This document shows, piece by piece, positions 34,954-42,329 of a DNA stretch of 42,329 nt (the stretch's first letter is position 1; every line of letters begins with the position of its first letter). The notes under the pieces were generated by a model. The model had not been told where the DNA came from, searched no databases, and worked only from the letters and a program-made list of their open reading frames with translations. Origin of the DNA: CANDYO01 sp049653745. GTDB lineage: Bacteria; Pseudomonadota; Alphaproteobacteria; Rickettsiales; CANDYO01. The stretch spans positions 1 through 42,329 of the forward strand of contig JBASGW010000062.1 in assembly GCA_049653745.1 (NCBI GenBank). The letters are read 5' to 3'. The position numbers were made by a program, and so were the translations under genes.

Positions 34954-35259
34954 ATGTCTCGTAAATGTGAACTTACTGGAAAAGCAGTACTAACTGGGAA
35001 TAATGTTTCTCACTCAAATCGTAAATCTCGTAGACGTTATTTACCAAATTTGCATAGACTTACTTTAATTAGTGATACTTTAGGTAGTATAAGATTAAGA
35101 ATATCATCAAATGCTTTAAGATCTGTTGATATCCGTGGTGGCTTAGATAACTTTTTATTATCTCAATCTGATGAAGTATTATCACTTAAAGCTACACAAT
35201 TAAAAAAGAAAATTAAACAAGCACTTGCTGCAAAGTCAACTCAAAATAATGTTGCATAA
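34954..35259 (+). CDS. rpmB: 50S ribosomal protein L28
   Basis: The 101-residue protein starts MSRKCELTGKAVLTGNNVSHSNRKSRRRYLPNLH, the typical L28 N-terminus. The ATG at 34954 is chosen over an upstream TTG (34936) because a strong GGAAGGA Shine-Dalgarno lies 9 bp before it and the family starts here. The basic C-terminus (ATQLKKKIKQALAAK) is usual for alphaproteobacteria. It is followed 3 bp later by rpmE. Confidence 0.97.
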   Translation: MSRKCELTGKAVLTGNNVSHSNRKSRRRYLPNLHRLTLISDTLGSIRLRISSNALRSVDIRGGLDNFLLSQSDEVLSLKATQLKKKIKQALAAKSTQNNVA

Positions 35260-35262
35260 ATT

Positions 35263-35487
35263 ATGAAAAAAGATATACATCCAAACTATAAACCACTAAA
35301 AGTTATTATGGCAAATGGTGAAGAATTCACAACTAGCTCAACTTATTCTGGTGAAAGCGTTCTTCTTGACGTAGATTTTCGTGAACATCCAGCATGGAAA
35401 GGTGGCGTTGCCTTAGTTAATAGCAGAGCTAACCAAGTTGCAGACTTTAATAAAAAGTTTGGCAATTTATTTGCTCCTGCAAAATAA
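35263..35487 (+). CDS. rpmE: 50S ribosomal protein L31
   Basis: The 74-residue protein starts MKKDIHPNYKPLKVIMANGEEF and contains LDVDFREHPAWKGG and FNKKFGNLF, all L31 signatures. It lacks the Cys residues of the zinc-binding form, as usual for the alphaproteobacterial version. It is co-transcribed with rpmB and followed by a strong terminator. Confidence 0.97.
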   Translation: MKKDIHPNYKPLKVIMANGEEFTTSSTYSGESVLLDVDFREHPAWKGGVALVNSRANQVADFNKKFGNLFAPAK

Positions 35488-35494
35488 CTAAAAT

Positions 35495-35558
35495 AGCTTA
35501 TATCTTAATAAGATAACTTGCCCTCTATCTATACACTTGATAGAGGGTTTTTTATTTT
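35495..35558 (+). repeat. Direct repeat, copy 1, containing the rpmE terminator
   Basis: About 64 bp starting AGCTTATA and running to the T-rich end of the rpmE terminator recur at 35684-35746 with a few differences. Confidence 0.8.
35521..35553 (+). terminator. Rho-independent terminator of rpmB-rpmE
   Basis: The stem CCCTCTATC/GATAGAGGG (9 bp) has the loop TATACACTT and is followed by TTTTTTA, 33 bp after the rpmE stop. A clear intrinsic terminator. Confidence 0.92.
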
Positions 35559-35683
35559 TCCTTTTTAAATTACAGATTCCTCACTAACGCAGTAACTTTT
35601 TTTAAATCATGAATTTGTAAACTTTAATAGAAAGCTAGACAATCTATTTACATCTCCTAAAGCTACTAAAAAATACAAGAACC

Positions 35684-35746
35684 AGCTTATAATACAGAAG
35701 ATAACTTACCCTCTATCTATACACTTGATAGAGGGTTCTTTATTTT
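35684..35746 (+). repeat. Direct repeat, copy 2, with a duplicated rpmE terminator
   Basis: This segment repeats 35495-35558, 189 bp downstream. It carries the identical stem-loop (CCCTCTATC, TATACACTT, GATAGAGGG at 35709-35735) followed by TTCTTTATTTT, so it is oriented for plus-strand transcription. It lies just beyond the stop of the convergent FG-GAP gene. The 125 bp between the copies contain no gene. Confidence 0.8.
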
Positions 35747-35749
35747 AAG

Positions 35750-37678
35750 CTACACAGATTCCGCTGCTAATCCAACTTCTCCTATAATAGGATTATTTGT
35801 AACCGCCGAAGCTACTGTATTTAATTCTAAGTTATGAACCATATCTTTAGCATTCTCCAATGAAAAAGGGAATACATGCTGTAACTTAGCATAAATACAA
35901 TATCCCACTCCAATCACAACTACAGCGCCACCAATAACTCCTCCAGCTATAGCTGCAATATCAATTTTTGAATTGCCCCCAACGTCTTCATACGTTGGCT
36001 GCGCCGAAGGAGCAGATGTAGGCTTCTCAGATGGATAAGAGCTAGGCTGCGATGTTGGCTTCATAGAGGGTTGAGCGCTCGGTTGAATCGAGGGCTGGTC
36101 ACTAGGCTGTAGCGTTGGTTGAACCGAAGGCTGTCCAGATGGATAAGAGCTAGGCTGCGATGTTGGCTTCATAGAGGGTTGAGCGCTCGGTTGAACCGAG
36201 GGCTGGTCACTAGGCTGTAACGTTGGTTGCACCGAAGGCTGTCCGGATGGATAAGAGCTAGGCTGCCCAGATGGATAATAACTCGGCCCTGTAGTTGGAT
36301 TTGCCGATGGAGCCGAGGTTGCAAAACCACTTTCAGCTCCATAAAGTAGGTATAAATTACTAACACCAGAATTAGTAGAAGTATATAATTGATCAACTAA
36401 GAAATCATCATATCCATCGCCATTTACATCTCCTGCTCCACTAACGGCATAACCTATATGTTTTCCAGAAGAAGATGATTCTGTTAAAGTAAAACCATGA
36501 TTTTGTAAATCATTTAAATTTACTAAAGCTGGTAAAGAATTATTTCCATAAACAACATAAGATTCTCCTAACTCTCCTGAAGCATAATTTGGAGCTCCTA
36601 TTATTATATCATGATAGCCATCTTTATTAATATCTCCTGCTCCACTAACTGACCAGCCTACAGAACCTGAAGTTCCAGTAACATTAAAGCCATAAGAATG
36701 AATATTAGAAGTGGTTATATAAGAAGGCAAAGATTTACTACCATATAAAACATATGCGATATTTTTATTAGAATCTCCCATAATAACATCCAAGTAACCA
36801 TCTCTGTTTACATCTCCTGCTCCCCGCACAGAAACTCCAAGAGCACTAGCACTATAAGAACTTGCAACAGTAATAAAAACATCTGCTTTACCTGATGTTT
36901 TAGAAAGAGATATTGATGGTGGGAACGTTGTATTGCCATAAATAATATTTACAACACCAAGCCCATTACCCACAATAATATCATTATAACCATCTTTATT
37001 TATATCGCCTGCTCCACCTACTGAATCAAAAGCAGCACCACTTGAACTTCCATCATAAAGAAGAGTCACTCCCCTTGAGTCCATTGTTGAAGAAGATATA
37101 GTAGAAGGAAATGATGAATTTCCAAAAACAATTATATTGTTACTAATAACATCATCATATCCGTCTTTATTAATATCACCTAAACCACTATTTTGTGAAG
37201 CTTGACAACCATAAGTGCCTTGTATACCAAACCCACTTATACTTGAAATATATATAGTTGAAGGAAGTGACATATTACCAAAAATTACATATGAACAAAT
37301 ATTATTATTACCGTTACCATTAATTCCAACCATAACATCGTCATAGCCGTCTTTATTAACATCTCCAGCCCCACTCACTGAATAACCAAATTGATTTCCT
37401 GCTGATACACCGTTTATATAAACTCCATATGAAGTAGCCACATCAGAAATACTAATTGTAGAAGCCATAAATGTTTTATTTCCATAAATTAAATAAGCCG
37501 CTGTATTTCCTGGGGAACCAATAATAATGTCATCATAGCCATCACCATTAACATCTCCTGCACCACTTACTAAACGACCAGCTGGTTCATTACTAGCATA
37601 ACTTCCTCCAGCAACCCCCGTTATTTTAATGCCCTGAGTTGGAAGTAAATTATTTAAGTTTAAATATTGTGTAGACAT
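35750..37678 (-). CDS. FG-GAP repeat protein, seven-bladed propeller with PSxQP stalk and C-terminal TM
   Basis: The product has about 642 residues. Seven FG-GAP motifs occupy residues 1 to about 455; the third is degenerate. A stalk of about 100 residues follows, made almost only of P, S, Q, T (QPS/QPT triplets, units such as SYPSGQPSVQPTLQPSDQPS), then a Gly/Ala/Val-rich transmembrane segment (about 573-598) and a tail of about 45 residues. This is the same plan as the protein at 230-1933. No signal peptide is visible. An ATG at 37684 would add two residues, but the ATG at 37678 has the better Shine-Dalgarno spacing (GGAG, 7 bp). The gene sits alone between the duplicated rpmE terminator and ftsK, far from the other three FG-GAP genes. 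Confidence 0.87.
   Translation of the reverse strand: MSTQYLNLNNLLPTQGIKITGVAGGSYASNEPAGRLVSGAGDVNGDGYDDIIIGSPGNTAAYLIYGNKTFMASTISISDVATSYGVYINGVSAGNQFGYSVSGAGDVNKDGYDDVMVGINGNGNNNICSYVIFGNMSLPSTIYISSISGFGIQGTYGCQASQNSGLGDINKDGYDDVISNNIIVFGNSSFPSTISSSTMDSRGVTLLYDGSSSGAAFDSVGGAGDINKDGYNDIIVGNGLGVVNIIYGNTTFPPSISLSKTSGKADVFITVASSYSASALGVSVRGAGDVNRDGYLDVIMGDSNKNIAYVLYGSKSLPSYITTSNIHSYGFNVTGTSGSVGWSVSGAGDINKDGYHDIIIGAPNYASGELGESYVVYGNNSLPALVNLNDLQNHGFTLTESSSSGKHIGYAVSGAGDVNGDGYDDFLVDQLYTSTNSGVSNLYLLYGAESGFATSAPSANPTTGPSYYPSGQPSSYPSGQPSVQPTLQPSDQPSVQPSAQPSMKPTSQPSSYPSGQPSVQPTLQPSDQPSIQPSAQPSMKPTSQPSSYPSEKPTSAPSAQPTYEDVGGNSKIDIAAIAGGVIGGAVVVIGVGYCIYAKLQHVFPFSLENAKDMVHNLELNTVASAVTNNPIIGEVGLAAESV
36030..36260 (-). 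repeat. 108-bp tandem repeat encoding the PSxQP stalk
   Basis: GATGGATAAGAGCTAGGCTG occurs at 36030, 36138 and 36246, a period of exactly 108 bp (36 residues), with two nearly identical full units and the start of a third. Within each unit a 12-bp-scale pattern encodes Q-P-S/T-x. Such arrays change length readily by slippage or recombination. Confidence 0.9.
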
Positions 37679-37956
37679 TCTCATTCTCCTGAAAATTTTA
37701 ATTTAAGAAAATTATAATTAAGTTTAAAAATATAAGTGAGGCAGTTTATTATGATAGGTAATAAGTGGGAAGAGAGGCTCTTTACTTTAAAGAATTTTAA
37801 TCGGCATAGCATCAAAAAACCTTTTGAATATAAAAAACTTAAAAAGAAAATATCATAAAGATTAACTTCAGTAAATTAATTATTTGGATTTGTAAAATTC
37901 ATGAAGTTTGTTATTATATTAAGCACATAAACAACTTATGCTAGAACCTATATTAT

Positions 37957-40212
37957 ATGCAATTTTCTAAAATATTTAAAAGCCTACTCTACCTTAGTGC
38001 TGCATTATTTTTTATTTTAAGCTTATTTTCTTATAAAAGTGACGATCCTTCATTCAACGTCTCCACCAACTCATCACCTGAAAATTTACTTGGAATAATT
38101 GGAGCTTGCACAGCAGATTCCTTATTACAATTACTAGGTCTAGCCGCTTTTATAGTGGCTCTTATACCTTTAAGTTGGGCATTTATCTATTTAAATCAAA
38201 GCAAGATTTCTGCATGGTTTTTAAGAATAATTGCTGGAATTATTGCTTTAAATGCCGCAGCCCTAACTTTTTATCCTCTTCCTTTAAAAGGTTCCTACTT
38301 TAATGAAGCTGGAGGAGCTTTAGGAATTTTATGGTATGAATTTTTAATTAAATTTTTTGATAAGCAAGAAATTTACATTGTAAGCAGCATTATTTTTATA
38401 ACTAGTTTATTGTTTAGCTTAGCATTAAATATAGAAACTTGGGGTCAATTTTTAACAAGAACAACTAGCTTAATAACCGCATTCCTAAACTCCTTGCTCA
38501 ATGCTCTTAAATTTATCTTTAACAAATTTTCTTTTTCATTCCCTTCTATCAATGAAAATGAGAAAGAAATTTCACCTTCTAATAAGCGCTTGGCTCCCAT
38601 TTTATCTTCTTCTAAAGAAGCCTATGTGAAACCATCATCTTCAGAAAAAATAGAAATATCGAGTAAAAAACTAGTTGAAAAAGCTAAGTCACTATCTGAA
38701 TATCCTTCCACAAATTCTTCAAATGGCTTTATATTACCATCAACAAATTTATTAAAAGAATTTTCAGTAAATAAGGATAATTTAACCCAAAATAATGCTT
38801 TAATTAAAAAACACACTGAAGAACTAAGTCAAATATTATCAGATTTTGGTGTTAATGGAGAAATTATTGGAGCTTCATCTGGCCCTGTAGTAACTCTTTA
38901 TGAATTAGAACCAGCAGCTGGAACCAAATCATCAAGAATAATCGGTTTATCAGATGATATTTCAAGGTCAATGAGAGCCATTTCTGCAAGAATTGCAGTT
39001 ATTCCTGGCAGAAATGCCATCGGCATAGAATTACCAAATAAACAGAGAGAAACTGTATATTTAAAAGAGTTGTTAGAGTCTTCAGAATATAGAGATAAAA
39101 AATATGATTTACCTATTATTTTAGGTAAAGATATTTCAGGCAATGTAGTGGTGGCAGATTTAGCGCGCATGCCTCATTTGTTAGTTGCGGGAACCACTGG
39201 CTCAGGTAAATCTGTAGCAATTAATACTATGATTCTTTCCTTAGTTTATGCCCTAACCCCTGATGAATGTAAATTCATTATGGTGGACCCTAAAATGTTA
39301 GAATTATCCGTTTATGATGGCATTCCTCATTTACTTACCAATGTAGTAACCGAACCGGGAAAGGCAGTAGTCGCTTTAAAATGGGTGGTTAAAGAAATGG
39401 AAAATCGCTACCGCTTAATGTCTAATTTAAGCGTTCGTAATATTCATAATTATAATGAGAGAATTAAAGAAGCGGTAGCTAAAGGTGAGCAAATTAAAAA
39501 AACCGTTCAAACAGGGTTTGATCCTGAAACTGGACAGCCTAAAATAGAGCAGATTCCTTTAGATATGAAAACCTTACCTTTTATAGTGGTTATTGTTGAT
39601 GAGATGGCTGATTTAATGTTAGTTGCAGGCAAGGATATAGAAACGTCAATCCAACGACTAGCTCAAATGGCAAGAGCAGCTGGAATTCATATTATTATGG
39701 CCACTCAAAGACCATCAGTGGACGTAATCACCGGGGTTATAAAAGCTAACTTTCCAACTAGAATTAGCTTCCAAGTAACTTCTAAAATTGACAGTAGAAC
39801 TATTTTAGGAGAACAAGGAGCAGAACAGCTACTTGGCAAAGGAGACATGCTTTATATGGCGGGGGGCAGTAAAATTTCAAGAATTCACGGACCATTTGTG
39901 GCCGATGAGGAAGTTGAAAGAATAGTTTCTTATCTAAAAAGCCAAGGAACTCCTTCTTACATGTCAGATATAACTTCTGATGATGACACAGGTTATTCCA
40001 GTTCAACAGGAACCAGTAACACCTCAGAATCTGATGATTTATATCGACAAGCGATAGAAATCGTGCAATTAGAAGGAAAAGTTTCAACAAGCTTTGTTCA
40101 ACGATGTTTAAAAATAGGCTATAATAGAGCTGCTAATATTGTGGAACAAATGGAAAAAGAAGGATTAATTAGTAAACCTAACCATGTTGGAAAACGTGAA
40201 ATATTGATGTAG
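37957..40212 (+). CDS. ftsK: DNA translocase FtsK
   Basis: The 751-residue protein has an N-terminal domain with about four membrane helices (to about residue 175), a short linker (about 190-270), and the alpha/beta motor domain with Walker A GTTGSGKSVAIN, Walker B FIVVIVDEMADLM and the conserved RMPHLLVAG, MATQRPSVDVITGVIKANFPTRISFQV and LGKGDMLYM. The C-terminal gamma winged-helix domain (VSTSFVQRCLKIGYNRAANIVEQME) recognises polar KOPS-type sequences and contacts XerD. FtsK pumps chromosomal DNA through the septum for dimer resolution. It is shorter than in E. coli because the linker is short, as in many alphaproteobacteria. No clear Shine-Dalgarno is present. Confidence 0.97.
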   Translation: MQFSKIFKSLLYLSAALFFILSLFSYKSDDPSFNVSTNSSPENLLGIIGACTADSLLQLLGLAAFIVALIPLSWAFIYLNQSKISAWFLRIIAGIIALNAAALTFYPLPLKGSYFNEAGGALGILWYEFLIKFFDKQEIYIVSSIIFITSLLFSLALNIETWGQFLTRTTSLITAFLNSLLNALKFIFNKFSFSFPSINENEKEISPSNKRLAPILSSSKEAYVKPSSSEKIEISSKKLVEKAKSLSEYPSTNSSNGFILPSTNLLKEFSVNKDNLTQNNALIKKHTEELSQILSDFGVNGEIIGASSGPVVTLYELEPAAGTKSSRIIGLSDDISRSMRAISARIAVIPGRNAIGIELPNKQRETVYLKELLESSEYRDKKYDLPIILGKDISGNVVVADLARMPHLLVAGTTGSGKSVAINTMILSLVYALTPDECKFIMVDPKMLELSVYDGIPHLLTNVVTEPGKAVVALKWVVKEMENRYRLMSNLSVRNIHNYNERIKEAVAKGEQIKKTVQTGFDPETGQPKIEQIPLDMKTLPFIVVIVDEMADLMLVAGKDIETSIQRLAQMARAAGIHIIMATQRPSVDVITGVIKANFPTRISFQVTSKIDSRTILGEQGAEQLLGKGDMLYMAGGSKISRIHGPFVADEEVERIVSYLKSQGTPSYMSDITSDDDTGYSSSTGTSNTSESDDLYRQAIEIVQLEGKVSTSFVQRCLKIGYNRAANIVEQMEKEGLISKPNHVGKREILM

Positions 40213-40227
40213 GAATCTCTACCTAAT

Positions 40228-40647
40228 ATGGATTATAAAAATCACACTGGAATTTATGGACTTCTTCTGAGCAACCAAAAAGATAAGCTTCTTTTGATTA
40301 GAAAAGCTAGAGGTCCATATATAGGTTTATACGATTTACCTGGAGGAACTCCTGAATTTGAGGAAAATCTTGAACAAACTCTTAAGAGAGAGATTCTAGA
40401 AGAAACCGGTCTAAATCTTATAACTTCTAGTCAACTTATTACTTTACTTACAGTGTTTAAGAAAGAAAATATTAACTACCGACATCTAGGTGTTATTTAC
40501 ACCATAACAGCTCAAGGAAATTTAAAAATTGATGCCGACGGAGAAGATTCTAATGGCTGTTTATGGCTTGATATAGATAAAATTACTGCAATAAACTGCT
40601 CACCTTTTGTAATTTCACTAAAACAACAAGGTTTTTTAGATAATTAG
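40228..40647 (+). CDS. Nudix hydrolase
   Basis: The 139-residue protein contains a complete Nudix box (GTPEFEENLEQTLKREILEETG) matching G-x5-E-x7-R-E-U-x-E-E-x-G, preceded by the usual LYDLPGG strand. Nudix enzymes cleave nucleoside diphosphates linked to another group, often for nucleotide-pool cleaning or mRNA decapping; the substrate cannot be told from sequence. It is 15 bp after ftsK on the same strand, so it is probably co-transcribed with it. Confidence 0.92.
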   Translation: MDYKNHTGIYGLLLSNQKDKLLLIRKARGPYIGLYDLPGGTPEFEENLEQTLKREILEETGLNLITSSQLITLLTVFKKENINYRHLGVIYTITAQGNLKIDADGEDSNGCLWLDIDKITAINCSPFVISLKQQGFLDN

Positions 40648-40790
40648 AAAGCAAAATTAGTTTTAAAAATACAAACCTAATTATTAAGGATGATTATAAA
40701 TTCCACTATATTCTATTTATTCTTTATAATTTACACAAAGCATGAAATACTACATTTAGTAAATATAACCTATAATATCTTAACAACAGA

Positions 40791-42059
40791 ATGTTTAAAG
40801 CATTAGCAATATATAAAAGGCCTAACTTGCTAAAGATATGTCTATTTGGATTTATCAATGGAATAGGATTATCTTTAAGTAGCAATACTTTAAATTTCTG
40901 GTTAGCAAGCCATGGAATAGATAATAAAGTTATTGGATTGTTTTCTTGTATTGCACTACCCTATGCTTTAAAATATATAGTTGCTTTCTTTATAAGCAAA
41001 CATCAGTTTAATATACCCATTCTAAATTCTGGCAAATATAGAGGCTGGCTCTTATTAAGCCAAATAATGATGGTTGTTAGCTTAATTATTACAAGTATTT
41101 TAGAACCTAAAGACAATATAACATTAATCGCAATACTCGGATTTTTCTTAGCTTTATTTGCAGTTATTCAATATGTAATTCTTAATGGCAATAGGATTAA
41201 TATTTTAAATGCAAAAGAGCAAGGACCTGGAAGTGCAATCTATAATTTAGGCTATCGATTAGGAATGCTTATCACTGGAGCTGGAGTTATATTTATCTCA
41301 GCCTATATTAGTTGGTCTAGCATCTATAAAATTTTATCAGTAATTTTTGCTTGCCTAACTATTATTGTGAATTTATGTTATAAAGAACCATCTCATGATA
41401 AAAACAAACAATGGTGGGAAAGTAATAATGAATTACAGTATAATCTTTTTCTAACCCCTATCCAACATTTTTTAGGATATAAAAGTTTTATTATAATTAT
41501 TCTTTTTACCTTATTACATCCAGCTGCTGACGGCATGTTAATGGCAATGCTGAATCCTTTCTTACTACACCAAGGCTATAATGCTATAGAAATTGCTAGC
41601 GCCTCTAAAACTATAGGTATTCTTATGGTTATTGTAGGAGGTCTTACTGGAGGAGTTTTAATTGAAAAAATAGGTATTAAAAATAGCTTACTTAGTTTTG
41701 CTATTTTGCATTTATTAGGGCACGCTCTATTCATTGGATTATCTATAGCAAGCAAAAATATGCTATATTTATACTTTGTCACAGGCTATGTTGCCTTTAC
41801 TGGCGGAATGAACACTAATGCCTATTTTGCCTTTATTAGTAATATATCTAGTGGCAAGCATGCAGCAATTTTATATTCCTTGCTCAGCTCAGTAGAAGGA
41901 TTATCTTGGGTGTTATTTCCATCATTCTCAGGAATAATTGTCGATTATTATGGATGGACAAACTTTTTTATTATAATAACTTTAACCTCTTTTATGATTG
42001 CGTTATTTACCTGGTGCATACCAAAAAAGATTTACCAGCTTTACCAAACATATAATTAA
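40791..42059 (+). CDS. AmpG-like MFS permease
   Basis: The 422-residue protein has about 12 hydrophobic helices and the AmpG-type start: GFINGIGLSLSSNTLNFWLASHGIDNKVIGLFSCIALPYALKY, where the Leu-x-x-Leu/Gly-ID-x-x-x-IG-LF block is shared with muropeptide permease AmpG. AmpG proper imports GlcNAc-anhydro-muropeptides; Rickettsiales carry many diverged paralogues, so the substrate of this copy is uncertain. The gene is separated from the Nudix gene by 143 bp with no obvious terminator. It is convergent with the partial amidotransferase gene. Confidence 0.82.
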   Translation: MFKALAIYKRPNLLKICLFGFINGIGLSLSSNTLNFWLASHGIDNKVIGLFSCIALPYALKYIVAFFISKHQFNIPILNSGKYRGWLLLSQIMMVVSLIITSILEPKDNITLIAILGFFLALFAVIQYVILNGNRINILNAKEQGPGSAIYNLGYRLGMLITGAGVIFISAYISWSSIYKILSVIFACLTIIVNLCYKEPSHDKNKQWWESNNELQYNLFLTPIQHFLGYKSFIIIILFTLLHPAADGMLMAMLNPFLLHQGYNAIEIASASKTIGILMVIVGGLTGGVLIEKIGIKNSLLSFAILHLLGHALFIGLSIASKNMLYLYFVTGYVAFTGGMNTNAYFAFISNISSGKHAAILYSLLSSVEGLSWVLFPSFSGIIVDYYGWTNFFIIITLTSFMIALFTWCIPKKIYQLYQTYN

Positions 42060-42077
42060 ATGATAAAACTTTCAATA

Positions 42078-42329
42078 TTAAGAATATAAATCCTGATAAG
42101 CTGCCAAGCTATCTTCAGCAAGGCAAGTGGGCTCAACTAAACACTCATTTAATCTTAGTTTAACTTCTGCAAAATATTCAGTTGGATGCTTTGCTCCATT
42201 CATTCTGAATTCATGATGCATTTGCGCTAATTCAACAAAATTATTAATCCAAGCTTTTTGATTAGTGGTGTTTGCATCATCTAAATTATCGTAGAAACGC
42301 TCTGGATGAAACTGAGTTGCATATCTTAT
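42078..42329 (-). CDS. Class I glutamine amidotransferase / gamma-glutamyl-GABA hydrolase-like, C-terminal part (cut by window edge)
   Basis: The reverse strand from the window edge gives 83 in-frame codons and a TAA at 42078. The segment starts with ATQFHPERF; the Q-F-H-P-E motif carries the catalytic His and Glu of class I glutamine amidotransferases. After it comes a helical tail of about 70 residues rich in acidic and aromatic residues. The family is probably peptidase C26 (PuuD-like), since the tail is longer than in anabolic amidotransferases. The catalytic Cys would lie outside the window. It is not in any long open frame beginning with ATG, so it is easily missed. Confidence 0.7.
   Translation of the reverse strand: MRYATQFHPERFYDNLDDANTTNQKAWINNFVELAQMHHEFRMNGAKHPTEYFAEVKLRLNECLVEPTCLAEDSLAAYQDLYS

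Noticed and set aside
36000..36300. CRISPR-like array suggested by regular repeats
   Set aside because: The units are contiguous 108-bp repeats inside a coding frame (PSxQP), with no unique spacers and no cas genes.
36169..36396. 75-codon minus-strand frame
   Set aside because: It is an out-of-frame shadow created by the tandem repeat of the FG-GAP stalk.

Overview
The window is AT-rich and densely coded. It looks like chromosome from an alphaproteobacterium of the order Rickettsiales, probably a host-associated or protist-associated lineage; family and genus cannot be fixed from sequence alone. The evidence is an AmpG-like MFS permease, a decayed gene transfer agent (GTA) tail/lysis cluster, an NDUFAF5/BioC-type methyltransferase, a GTA-TIM lipoprotein, eukaryote-like surface proteins, and ordinary housekeeping genes (rpsF-rpsR-rplI, rpmB-rpmE, lolC/E-lolD, mreD-mrdA, pgpA, ftsK, secB).

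Region 1 (1-9.8 kb) is accessory. After the 5' end of secB (cut by the window edge) come three consecutive minus-strand genes for FG-GAP beta-propeller proteins. A fourth relative lies alone at 35.75-37.68 kb next to rpmE. Counting Asp-rich loops gives 7, 7, 14 and 7 FG-GAP repeats, i.e. whole seven-bladed propellers. They share an integrin-alpha-like plan: propeller, Ser/Thr/Pro-rich stalk, then a transmembrane segment. None has a recognisable N-terminal signal peptide. Two of them also carry a nearly identical ~265-residue C-terminal hydrophobic domain that I do not recognise. This family is the best candidate for an undescribed system.

Region 2 (9.8-14.63 kb) is the remnant of a GTA tail/lysis module on the minus strand. 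It reads: a gp15-type tail/host-specificity gene broken by a frameshift and missing its 5' end, then DUF2793, a small membrane protein, a 3-TM GTA holin and a GH24 lysozyme, the last four apparently intact. At about 14.63 kb the broken GTA gene abuts, head to head, a sensor-kinase-like gene that has also lost its 5' end, which marks an old rearrangement junction.

Region 3 (14.6-21.2 kb) holds the truncated kinase, an exported or membrane-anchored NB-ARC/TPR protein two bases downstream, tRNA-Ser(UGA), tRNA-Phe(GAA), and a lipoprotein whose catalytic-type TIM barrel is a paralogue of the decayed GTA tail protein.

Region 4 (21.2-42.3 kb) is mostly conserved chromosome: PAP2 phosphatase and methyltransferase (divergent), tRNA-Arg(CCU), rpsF-rpsR-rplI, mreD-mrdA-tsaC, a HELGH-motif protein of unknown role, pgpA and a GT2 glycosyltransferase, a probable outer-membrane barrel overlapping lolD, lolC/E, rpmB-rpmE, the fourth FG-GAP gene, ftsK, a Nudix hydrolase, an AmpG-like permease, and the 3' end of a class I glutamine amidotransferase. 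No CRISPR array, rRNA gene or intact insertion sequence was seen.
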